Notes under the pieces: generated by a model
The model's input: the letters and a program-made list of their open reading frames with translations, nothing else
Databases searched by the model: none
Told to the model about the DNA's origin: nothing
Part shown: piece after piece, positions 9,001 through 14,758 of the stretch
Position numbering within the stretch: position 1 is the stretch's first letter
Layout: every line of letters begins with the position of its first letter
Origin: a candidate division TA06 bacterium SM23_40
GTDB lineage: Bacteria > LJUI01 > SM1-40
Direction: 5' to 3'
Assembly (NCBI GenBank): GCA_001303705.1
Contig: LJUI01000047.1
Span: 1 to 17,004, forward strand
DNA: 17,004 bases
Position numbers and translations under genes: made by a program

Positions 9001-9119
9001 TGCGTGAGGGCAGGGTCGGTGAGGTGCTGGCCATGAGTCTGTTCAGCACCGGGCGGGGCAGCGCCCACGAAAAGGGCGGCTGCCAGGATGAGGATTCCGA
9101 ATCTTCGAGCTTGCTTCAC
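6015..9119 (-). CDS. secreted subtilisin-family serine protease with beta-propeller-like region and C-terminal sorting-type domain
   Basis: 1034 residues. The start is GTG at 9119 with GGAGG eight bases upstream, leading into a signal peptide (KQARRFGILILAAALFVGAA). The longer frame to 9413 overlaps the neighbouring gene and is rejected. Domains: I9-like inhibitory propeptide ~60-170; S8 catalytic domain ~215-500 with Asp229 (VCMLDTG), His270 (DYHGTA), oxyanion Asn371 (GNEGP) and Ser443 (GTSFSTP); an Ig/CARDB-like segment ~510-625; then five repeats of a GH43/GH32-like propeller with [KR]M[WF][YF] cores (661, 724, 785, 846, 911) and S-x-DG-x-x-W motifs; and a FlgD/type-IX-like tail at 945-1034. 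Likely secreted or surface-anchored and autoprocessed. It lies 166 bp downstream of the propeller lipoprotein; a weak promoter (TCGACC-N17-TATTTT) may lie in that gap. Confidence 0.93.
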   Translation of the reverse strand: MKQARRFGILILAAALFVGAAPPGAEQTHGQHLTDPALTQPQRIPLISPRVRELMEGRPEARLKVWVYLTDKGIFDERECQTRLDAARAAFPERTLHRRAKVRAEDDLVDFRDISVKSEYIAAIEATGAKHRATSRWLNAVSIEATPDQIRAISRLPFVRAINPLVSYRRTFREEVRPAPPRAVTPLEQPGRAFSWDYGLSDFQLEQINVLPLHMLGYSGAGVIVCMLDTGFNRHHEALTGIDLIAEHDFINDDDITENEPGDPPGQDYHGTATLSVLGGFSDGNLIGPAYGASFILAKTEDTSGEYPQEEDWWVEGIEWADSLGADVVSSSLGYIDWYTYPDMNGDSAVTTQAADWAAYNGIVVCNCMGNEGPASGTMLAPADADSIIAVGAVDRSNIIATFSSRGPTYDGRTKPEVCALGVDTYLVDPATTTAYGYGSGTSFSTPLIGGSAGLLLEIHPEWTPMQVREALLSTASQSSSPDNDYGWGIADVFAASGLSIPILTLEHYYLDDDSSGTSAGNGDGVAQPGESIELPVSVRNSGTAVGHEVRGVISTADPYVTITDSVELFGDIPEEGIATTFDDFDFTVSLGHPVGQTIDFTLVVADERGTQFVYTLEVRVPRTSNWVKSPLNPVFSPGDSTEWDSFVVGGTMLEDEGVFKMWYAGVGGDTMASVYQIGLATSTDGGLTWEREPSNPVLSPSASGWDNVLVWRPFVIRDGDTLKMWFIGSDGLATAGVGYATSTDGGITWEKYGGNPVLLGQYYSWDWFIIYGLFLSKSGPDDYRMWYSAFGYPDFLYRIGLATSQDGVNWTRHGAPILSESGDPGRFDQLSVWDPFVVWEGDRYRMWYGGIVEEDGRYRVGSATSPDGIIWTRQTGPGDYGCELDVGGPGRWDQTIIISPQIFVEGESYRMFFSGDSGVGFATRPIVSVERDAGDEELEQIVELALGQNRPNPVRDETEIEFALPKRGPVRLAVYNILGQRVAYLMDEVRQAGVHRVRWVGTDAHGSRVASGIYFCRLEADGRVLTRRMIVLR

Positions 9120-9189
9120 AGCACATACCTCCTCTCTCGGATCTTGCGTTGAGCGGCGCAAAATAGTCTGGTAAATGCGCGAGGTCGAG

Positions 9190-9221
9190 CAGGTGGGAGC
9201 TGGACGCTGAGTACCCACCTG
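9190..9221. repeat. 8-bp-arm inverted repeat between propeller lipoprotein and protease genes
   Basis: CAGGTGGG (9190-9197) and CCCACCTG (9214-9221) are perfect inverted arms with a 16-base spacer, 65 bp beyond the stop codon of the propeller gene and ~70 bp upstream of the protease start. No T-run follows on the minus strand, so operator or transcript-processing hairpin are both possible. Confidence 0.35.
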
Positions 9222-9285
9222 AAGATACGTTTGACGCTTGTCCGGTGTTCCAGGGCGCTTGGTGCAGGCGGGATGCGATTCCATC

Positions 9286-11058
9286 TCAGGGGACCGCGAA
9301 CAGCGAGTCGGCCAGGCCGACGTCGAATTGGATCCCGACGACCTGCGTCTCGCCAACAAGCTGGTGCTGTACGAGCCGTCTGGTGACAAACGGGATGCGT
9401 CGTCCGCCAGCAACTGCCCGGTAGTCCTCGAACCGGGACTCCCTGATTATCGGCGCGTATGGGATCCGTTCTAGCAGCCGTCGGGGCAGCCCGTCGTGCG
9501 CGCTGACCCAGAGCTGGCTGGATGTGTAATCGCCCTGGCTCGCGCCGATCACCACCACGTCAATTCCGTCGACTACTTCTGTGTGGATGACGTCGGCAGC
9601 GATTCCCAGCTTGTCCGGCGGCGCGTCGTCCAGGTCGCCTGCAAGATGTTTCAGGAACTGCTCGGGTGAGAGGTTGTAGACGGCATAAAGCAGGTAGCCG
9701 AGACTCTGCGGCACGTCGGAGAGCCGTCCCTGCCCCGGGAGCGGCACGCCATAGTTGTAGATGAGCACCGAGTTTTCTCCGAGCTCGACACGCTCTTCGC
9801 CCGGCGGCCTGAAGAGAAGACGAATATCGAGTGTGGCTGCTCCTCCCTCCGCCTGGACGGCATACATAGTTCCGCGCTGGGTCAAGACCATGTCCCGGAC
9901 CGATTGTCCCTCGCCCTTCATTCTCTCGAAGATTCGGTACAGCTGCGAGCGGTCGGGCCCGCCACCACTCTTGATGCGGTCGCGAGATCGGGCCGGGAGG
10001 TGCGAGAATCCGATCTCGCCCACGCCAGGGCCTGCAGACAAGGTCGCCAGGACCGCGAGAGATCCGGGATCGAGGATGAAAATGCGCTTGGTCGCTCTAT
10101 CGATGAGCACCAGCCGGTCGCCCTCCGGTGTGAATGCACCGAAGCCGGGAGACTCACCTAGTGCCAGGTTGCGATAGGGTGAGATCTCGAGGCTATCCTC
10201 GAAATTCGTCTGAAAAGTGATCACCAATCCTACTCTTGGTTCGTCGCCCTCAGCCTCCGCCTCGGTCGCCACCACGAGCTGGGTCCCGTCCGGGCGCACC
10301 ATGATCGAGCGGGGCGCCCTGTCGAGCGGGATGGTGCGGACCGCCTTGAGCGTCGCAGTGTCGATGATAGTGATATCGCGGGACAGAACGTTGGCTGTTA
10401 TCACATAGCGTCCGTTCGGCGAGATGGCGATGTCGTACGGGTCGTTGCCAACCTCGATCTCGGCAGCAATCACGCGCTCCTCGGTATCGTAGACGGTGAT
10501 CTTGTCATAGGTGCGCGCCTCATCGGGGGAGTAGGTGCCGGGGATGTGTCTCTGACAGATATACAGCCAGCGATCGTCAGGAGTGAGAACGGCCCGCCAC
10601 GGATTCGGGATCTCGACCGATGCTGTGGAGATGAGAAATCCGGTCTCGGCGTCGAACTCATGGACAGCATCGGAGATTACGTAGTAGCGGCTCCCGTCAC
10701 TGGTGAAGACCGGATTGACCAGAGGGGTGGTCTTGATGGCGTGAGTCGCCGTCTCGATGATTGTAGTTTGATATCCGCGGCGGTTGGCTACCCATATCTC
10801 CTCGCCGCCGGGCCGCACCCTGATCGACTCCGGTCCATCGCCGGCATAGATCTTGCCGATCGCTCGAGCCTCATAAGGGTCTATTATCAGAATATGATTG
10901 CGGTCGCGGATCGACACGTAGCCGAGGACGACGAGTTCTGTCTCCTGGACCTGGCAGCCGAACATCAAGGTGGCGGCGAGGAGAGCAGCGGCGATCAGGA
11001 GGAGCAGCCATCTCCGTAGGGCGAGATGAGAGAGGGCGGTAAGGATAGTACGATACAT
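9286..11058 (-). CDS. YVTN-type beta-propeller lipoprotein fused to a LolA/LppX-like domain
   Basis: 590 residues. The N-terminus has a hydrophobic signal (RRWLLLLIAAALLAATLMFGC) with a candidate lipidated Cys35, although the lipobox LMFGC is not ideal. Residues ~40-350 are a surface-type beta-propeller of YVTN/NHL blades (GDGPESIRVRPGGEEIWVANR; GNDPYDIAISPNGRYVITAN; APRSIMVRPDGTQLVVAT). Residues ~366-590 resemble the outer-membrane lipoprotein-sorting (LolA/LppX-like) fold, with LWVSAHDGLPRRLLER and a terminal DSLFAVP. The propeller probably binds a protein or ligand, while the LolA-like half is a hydrophobic-groove module; the joint function is unknown. AGGAGG lies 11 bases upstream of the ATG, a long spacing. 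Its start is 72 bp downstream of the selenoprotein TAG stop, consistent with co-transcription. Confidence 0.82.
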   Translation of the reverse strand: MYRTILTALSHLALRRWLLLLIAAALLAATLMFGCQVQETELVVLGYVSIRDRNHILIIDPYEARAIGKIYAGDGPESIRVRPGGEEIWVANRRGYQTTIIETATHAIKTTPLVNPVFTSDGSRYYVISDAVHEFDAETGFLISTASVEIPNPWRAVLTPDDRWLYICQRHIPGTYSPDEARTYDKITVYDTEERVIAAEIEVGNDPYDIAISPNGRYVITANVLSRDITIIDTATLKAVRTIPLDRAPRSIMVRPDGTQLVVATEAEAEGDEPRVGLVITFQTNFEDSLEISPYRNLALGESPGFGAFTPEGDRLVLIDRATKRIFILDPGSLAVLATLSAGPGVGEIGFSHLPARSRDRIKSGGGPDRSQLYRIFERMKGEGQSVRDMVLTQRGTMYAVQAEGGAATLDIRLLFRPPGEERVELGENSVLIYNYGVPLPGQGRLSDVPQSLGYLLYAVYNLSPEQFLKHLAGDLDDAPPDKLGIAADVIHTEVVDGIDVVVIGASQGDYTSSQLWVSAHDGLPRRLLERIPYAPIIRESRFEDYRAVAGGRRIPFVTRRLVQHQLVGETQVVGIQFDVGLADSLFAVP

Positions 11059-11130
11059 TATTGCATTTTCCTCCTCACGGTCACACTGAGGAACGTGGTG
11101 GATCCGCGGGCTCTGTCGCCCGAGATGGCG

Positions 11131-11781
11131 CTAGGGCGTGGCCGATTCGGCGTTCAGTATCTGAGTGATGAATTCTGCCTCAGTCACCGCCCCGACGAAC
11201 TGGACTGTCTCGTTGATGACAGTCTTGGGGACCCCGGAGACGTCGTACTTGTGGGCCAGATGGGGAAACTCGATGGCCTCGACCATATCGGCACGGACGA
11301 GGTCAGACTCTATCGCCGACCGGTGCGCCAGGCGAACTGCCTGGGTGCAATAGGGTCAGGTGGGTGTGACCAAAACCTGAATATGGACCGGTTTCGTAAG
11401 TCCGGCGAGCTTCTCGCGCGAGGCATGAGCCAACCCTGAATCTCCTTGTGAAACATCGATGATGTCCTCGATCAACGATGCGGTCTCATACCCGGCAGGT
11501 ATCCCGTAGAATCGGAGGCCGTAGTCCTTTGTCCCCTCGATAACGGTCGCGGGTATCTTGTCGATGCCGTACCGCTCGACTATCTGTTGATCAATCTGGA
11601 AATCGTAGACCTCGAGCGAGATCTTCTCTGATGTCTCCGCGATCTCCTCCAGCAGCCTCCTCGTCTCGCCGCAGAACTGACACTCCAGCTCCTGAGTGAA
11701 GTTGACCACCTTCACCTGCCCGGCCAGGACCTTAAACCGGTCCCGGATGGTCTCTTTATCTTTGGGAGCTATGAGAGCCAT
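11131..11781 (-). CDS. protein disulfide oxidoreductase, predicted selenoprotein with in-frame TGA (Sec142)
   Basis: 217 codons from ATG 11781 (GAGGAG five bases upstream) to TAG 11131, read through TGA at 11356-11358. It has two thioredoxin folds. The N-terminal one has CQFC (C34-C37) and cis-Pro segment KIPATV (P77). The C-terminal one begins VHIQVLVTPT, then the TGA codon, then PYCTQAVRLAHRSAIESDLV, with cis-Pro segment GVPKTVINE (P185). PDO proteins normally carry CPYC after TPT, so TGA stands exactly for the first active-site cysteine, giving U142-P-Y-C145. Post-TGA sequence keeps the family fold in one frame for 74 codons, and a SECIS-like hairpin follows the TGA. Likely a cytoplasmic thiol-disulfide or peroxide-reducing partner. 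Calling the gene as ending at 11356 leaves half a domain. Residual risk: a true nonsense mutation or sequence error. Confidence 0.85.
11324..11349 (-). promoter_or_regulatory. candidate bacterial SECIS element
   Basis: On the minus strand, 17 bases after the TGA, CCAGGC-AGTTC-GCCTGG forms a perfect 6-bp stem with a 5-base apical loop (11328-11344), extended by a lower TGC/GCA stem across a small internal loop. It meets published bacterial SECIS criteria: a loop 16-37 nt after UGA and a G within the first two loop bases (AGTTC). The stem-loop is inside the coding sequence, as expected in bacteria. Confidence 0.72.
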
Positions 11782-11884
11782 TTTCTCCTCCTCGCGCGAG
11801 CTTGTGCTCTTTGCACATCGCGGCCATCCTGCGAACGCGGCAGGCAACACGGCAGAAAGGGTGTGCTCCGAGTGAGGTGTCAAG

Positions 11885-11913
11885 ACGATACCGCCTCGTA
11901 CAGGCGGTGTCAA
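11885..11913 (-). promoter_or_regulatory. sigma-70-type promoter with dyad filling the spacer, upstream of the oxidoreductase
   Basis: On the minus strand TTGACA (11908-11913), a 17-base spacer and TATCGT (11885-11890) form a promoter about 100 bp upstream of the ATG. The spacer is exactly the perfect inverted repeat CCGCCT-GTACG-AGGCGG (11891-11907), a likely operator. A second TTGACACC copy lies 30 bp downstream (11878-11883), without a good -10. Confidence 0.5.
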
Positions 11914-12021
11914 CGCATATTTGCCGTCGGTGTGTGCCAATTCACTCAATCGGAAGGGCGAAATCTCAAACGGGGGAACAACCCACTGGATTCGCGATTA
12001 GCGGGATTGGGGGTCGGATGG

Positions 12022-12080
12022 TTGCACTCTGGTGCGAAGAAAGACACAGCACGGGGGGTGGGGAGGGCACGGCCGTGCTG
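12022..12080. promoter_or_regulatory. candidate sigma-54 enhancer: two phased GCAC-N4-GTGC dyads
   Basis: GCAC-TCTG-GTGC (12024-12035) and GCAC-GGCC-GTGC (12067-12078, a perfect 12-bp palindrome) share the same dyad spacing. Their centres are 43 bp apart, close to four helical turns. They lie ~140-195 bp upstream of the sigma-54 promoter at 12217. A further CAGCACGG (12047-12054) inversely repeats CCGTGCTG (12073-12080). The arrangement suits an NtrC-class activator, but the binding protein is inferred. The 526-bp gap 11782-12307 otherwise holds only promoters. Confidence 0.4.
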
Positions 12081-12216
12081 CGTGCGACCGCCGCGGCCCG
12101 ACGGCGGGAGGAAGGGGCCCACCGATCGATGCACTAAGCCGCCATTTTCCGGGGTGTTATGCCGTCCACAAATCCGAGTGTATGGAGCAAGCGACATCGG
12201 CCGGTACACACCGTCG

Positions 12217-12232
12217 TGGCACACTTCTTGCT
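12217..12232 (+). promoter_or_regulatory. sigma-54 (-24/-12) promoter upstream of the NtrC-class gene
   Basis: TGGCACACTTCTTGCT matches TGGCAC-R-N4-TTGCW at every specified base, with GG (12218-12219) and GC (12230-12231) ten bases apart. Transcription would start near 12243, giving a ~65-nt leader to ATG 12308. It rules out the longer frame starting at 12032 as the protein start. Confidence 0.85.
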
Positions 12233-12307
12233 AAATTGGGACACCGGCACGAGCCCGGTTCCGCAGGGCAATGGACCGCATCTACCACCCCACAAATACT
12301 GAGGCTT

Positions 12308-13801
12308 ATGCGTTCATCGACGATATCGCCTTTGGGCCCGACAGAGACGCAGGAGGAGACAGGGCGCAAGGAGGGTGCGGAGGGATTCCTGGTGCTCGTG
12401 GCTTCTCCGGAGGCCGGATATCGGGACACCCTTCTGCCGCTCATTCTTCGAGAGGGTTGGTCATTCTCCTGGGCGGAGACCGCCGAGCAGGCACTCCGTA
12501 AGTTCGAGCGCTCCGATCCCGCGGTGGTGTTGTTGGCCACCGATCTCGCCGGCTCGTCAGCCCTGAAGCTCCTTTCCCGGATCAAGGAGCATTCGGACGA
12601 GCAGGAAGTGATTGTCATCACCCAGAATCCGGACGTCCAGACGGCGGTCGAGGCGACGCGGCTGGGAGGAAATGAGTACATCTGTCTCGATTCTCAGATC
12701 GATCGCCTGCGTGAGCGGCTGGAGGGGGCGTACGACGAGTGGATGGCTCGACAGAACCGGGCGGGCGACGCTGCCTGGAAGCAGCGGCGATACGGCCTGG
12801 AGAATATCATCGGGGAGAGCCCGGTGATGCAGGAGGTGTACACGTGGGCGGAAAAGATCATCGCGAGTGACTCGGTGACCGTGTTGATCAGAGGAGAGAC
12901 GGGGACGGGCAAGGAGCTCCTCGCCCGGGCAATGCATTATGGAAGCGCCCGTGGGAAGCAGCCATTCGTGGAGATCAACTCCACCGCGATCCCCGACGAT
13001 CTTCTGGAGGCTGAGCTGTTCGGGTACGAGAAGGGAGCGTTCACCGATGCCAAGAGGCAGAAGAAGGGGCTTCTCGAGCTCGCCAACGGCGGTTCGCTCT
13101 TCTTCGATGAAATCGGTCACATGAGCATGAAGCTCCAGCTCAAGCTGCTGAAGGTCGTGGAGGAGAAGGTCTTTCGCCGTGTTGGAGGGGTCAAAGACAT
13201 CAGCGTGGATGTGAGGATAATGGCGGCCACAAGTCGCGACCTGGAGGCGGCCCTGCGGGATGGGTATTTCCGCGAAGACCTGTACTATCGACTGAACGTC
13301 GTCTCCATCGAGTTACCGCCACTCCGGGAGCGTGGCGGCGACATCATTCTCCTGGCCAACCACCTCGTGAAACGGTTCAACAAGGAATACAGCCGGGAGA
13401 TCGAGGGGATCTCGGCCGAAGCCGAGCGCCTGCTCATGGCGTACGAGTGGCCGGGGAACGTGCGGGAGCTCAAGAATGCGATCGAGCGCGCTGTCCTCCT
13501 CGGCAATGGGAGGCTCATCGTCCCTGAGGACATCCGGATCAGCCTGCGGGTCGATACGGCCCTGAAGGATCAGGGACGAAGACAGAAAGGATCGGGCATC
13601 ACTCTGGAGGTGCCGCTCGAGGATTTCTCTTTTGCCGAGGTGGAGAAGGCCGTAATCGCCGAGATCCTCAAGATGAACGGCTGGAATAAGAGCAAGGCGG
13701 CGAGAATGCTAGACATATCCCGGCCCAGACTGCTGAGAAAGATAAAGAGGTACGGTCTGGAGAGGGATGGATCCGAGCCAGGAGACGGGACCTGTCCATG
13801 A
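12308..13801 (+). CDS. NtrC-class sigma-54-dependent activator with degenerate receiver domain
   Basis: 497 residues from ATG 12308, preceded by a weak GAGG and placed after a sigma-54 promoter. Residues ~26-140 are receiver-like but have lost the key residues: the beta1 acidic pair is A32-S33, the phosphoacceptor position is Ala77 (VVLLATDL where VVLLDxxL is usual), and the beta5 lysine is absent (YICLDSQ). The AAA+ domain at ~165-400 is intact: Walker A GETGTGKE (196-203), sigma-54-contacting loop GAFTDA (243-248, a G-to-D variant of GAFTGA), Walker B SLFFDEIG (263-270), AATSRDLEAALRDGYFREDLYYRLN and WPGNVREL (381-388). A Fis-type HTH is at ~446-483 (NGWNKSKAARMLDISRPRLLRKI). It should open sigma-54 promoters using ATP, but probably not through phosphorylation. 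It likely regulates its own gene and the downstream lipoprotein. Confidence 0.93.
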   Translation: MRSSTISPLGPTETQEETGRKEGAEGFLVLVASPEAGYRDTLLPLILREGWSFSWAETAEQALRKFERSDPAVVLLATDLAGSSALKLLSRIKEHSDEQEVIVITQNPDVQTAVEATRLGGNEYICLDSQIDRLRERLEGAYDEWMARQNRAGDAAWKQRRYGLENIIGESPVMQEVYTWAEKIIASDSVTVLIRGETGTGKELLARAMHYGSARGKQPFVEINSTAIPDDLLEAELFGYEKGAFTDAKRQKKGLLELANGGSLFFDEIGHMSMKLQLKLLKVVEEKVFRRVGGVKDISVDVRIMAATSRDLEAALRDGYFREDLYYRLNVVSIELPPLRERGGDIILLANHLVKRFNKEYSREIEGISAEAERLLMAYEWPGNVRELKNAIERAVLLGNGRLIVPEDIRISLRVDTALKDQGRRQKGSGITLEVPLEDFSFAEVEKAVIAEILKMNGWNKSKAARMLDISRPRLLRKIKRYGLERDGSEPGDGTCP

Positions 13802-13946
13802 ACAACTGTAACGAAATAGATCTGCTGAACTGGGACAGATCCGGCGATTGTGCAAAGGTCAGGGAAAGCGAGCGGCCGGACGGGGCGCTGACTAACGTTC
13901 TCGGGTTCAGTGAATTAGCGGAGTCAGCCGGGATGGGAGAGCGGTC

Positions 13947-13962
13947 TGGCACAAGTATTGCT
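13947..13962 (+). promoter_or_regulatory. sigma-54 (-24/-12) promoter upstream of the ZU5-like lipoprotein
   Basis: TGGCACAAGTATTGCT is a second exact match to TGGCAC-R-N4-TTGCW, with GG (13948-13949) and GC (13960-13961) ten bases apart. Transcription would start near 13973, leaving a ~119-nt leader before ATG 14092. The leader contains hairpins CGCCGG-AGAGG-CCGGCG (13994-14010) and GGAGC-TCGG-GCTCC (14065-14078), the latter just before the GGAGG ribosome site. Confidence 0.85.
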
Positions 13963-14091
13963 TCACTAGTTGAGCGAACGTCGGAACAGGGCACGCCGGA
14001 GAGGCCGGCGGGCCTGACCCGATCCAGTACGGGACGAAACGATATCCCGAGATGGGGTCGCACAGGAGCTCGGGCTCCGAGGAGGTACATG

Positions 14092-14649
14092 ATGCGTTCG
14101 CTCAACACGACACGGGGTTGGCTTGTGGGAGGACTGTTGATACTCATACTTGTCCTCGTTGGGTGTAGCCGGGACGACTCCCCGATTGCTCCGTCGGGGC
14201 CGGCAGCACTGGAACCGGATACGAGGACGGAACTGAATTTCCTCCCTATCGTAAATCCCGGGGGCGAGGGCCCTGCCAGAGGCCCGTGGATTCCGATACT
14301 GATCTGGGACAGGTTCAAAGACGACGGCGGCGAGCTCGATAACGGCCTCATCAGATTGGTGATCCCGGAAAACGCGCTCGGAGACGAAGCGTACATCTGG
14401 ATCTTCAGAGATCCTTTCTACGCGAAGGCTACCTTCGGCCCGGAAGGCCTCCGCTTCGCGAAGAAGGTGGAGCTGCGCTTCGATCTCGACTACGTTCAGT
14501 TGGGCTCGCTAAGCCCGGATGACGTTAGCATATGGTGGTTCGACGATGACTTGAATGAGTGGGAGAGGCTCGATACGTGGTTTGACCAGTCAGAGAGGGA
14601 GGTGGTTGCGGAGATCCGTCACTTCTCGGTATACGCGCTCTCCGATTAA
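14092..14649 (+). CDS. lipoprotein with ZU5-like C-terminal domain
   Basis: 185 residues from MRSLNTTRGW; GGAGG lies six bases before ATG 14092 (a second ATG at 14089 is immediately adjacent). The longer frame from 13798, which overlaps the preceding stop as ATGA, would place a sigma-54 promoter inside the gene and bury the signal peptide, so I reject it. The signal LVGGLLILILVLVGC has a perfect lipobox LVGC with lipidated Cys25. Residues ~80-185 fit the ZU5-like pattern seen in bacterial surface lipoproteins: IRLVIPENALGDEAYIWIF, FGPEGLRFAKKVELRFD, DVSIWWFDDDLNEWERLDTW and the terminal IRHFSVYALS. It is probably an envelope-anchored beta-sandwich, adhesive or structural; no enzyme motif is seen. 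Confidence 0.85.
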   Translation: MRSLNTTRGWLVGGLLILILVLVGCSRDDSPIAPSGPAALEPDTRTELNFLPIVNPGGEGPARGPWIPILIWDRFKDDGGELDNGLIRLVIPENALGDEAYIWIFRDPFYAKATFGPEGLRFAKKVELRFDLDYVQLGSLSPDDVSIWWFDDDLNEWERLDTWFDQSEREVVAEIRHFSVYALSD

Positions 14650-14658
14650 GTGTCAACT

Positions 14659-14697
14659 GTCGGAGCCCCTGATTGGAGGTGTGTCGGGGGCTCCGAC
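14659..14697 (+). terminator. strong 11-bp stem-loop after the lipoprotein gene
   Basis: GTCGGAGCCCC (14659-14669) and GGGGCTCCGAC (14687-14697) pair perfectly around a 17-base loop, nine bases past the stop codon. No T-run follows, so it may act as a partial terminator or mRNA stabiliser between the lipoprotein and HD-GYP genes. Confidence 0.4.
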
Positions 14698-14713
14698 CGA
14701 ACAGTCAGCCTTG

Positions 14714-14737
14714 ACGAAGAGTGGTTTCCCTCTTCGT
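14714..14737 (+). promoter_or_regulatory. second stem-loop in the leader of the TPR/HD-GYP gene
   Basis: ACGAAGAG (14714-14721) and CTCTTCGT (14730-14737) are a perfect 8-bp stem around loop TGGTTTCC, ending ten bases before the ribosome site GAGAGGAG. It may modulate translation of the downstream gene; it does not match the cyclic-di-GMP riboswitch consensus as I remember it. Confidence 0.35.
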
Positions 14738-14758
14738 ACACGCTGAGAGGAGCCAAAG

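Noticed and set aside
9120-9413. Upstream extension of the protease frame to ATG 9413
   Set aside because: It overlaps the 3' end of the propeller gene and precedes a signal peptide with its own GTG and ideal ribosome site.
11059-11070. Start-stop mini-ORF ATG-CAA-TAA overlapping the start of the propeller gene
   Set aside because: Only two codons, within the ribosome-site spacer; probably chance, though it might slightly affect initiation.
11356-11949. Oxidoreductase as a 197-residue protein ending at TGA 11356
   Set aside because: It would end in the middle of the second thioredoxin fold just before its active site, while the frame continues with clear family sequence. The upstream part before ATG 11781 also lacks family similarity.
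12032-12307. N-terminal extension of the NtrC-class protein
   Set aside because: The stretch is low-complexity, unlike receiver proteins, and contains the sigma-54 promoter and leader.
13798-14091. N-terminal extension of the lipoprotein to the ATGA overlap at 13798
   Set aside because: It would put ~98 polar residues before a classical lipoprotein signal and cover the sigma-54 promoter; GGAGG supports ATG 14092.
14711-14742. Promoter TTGACG upstream of the HD-GYP gene
   Set aside because: No acceptable -10 at 16-18 bases; the region is better explained by the hairpin.
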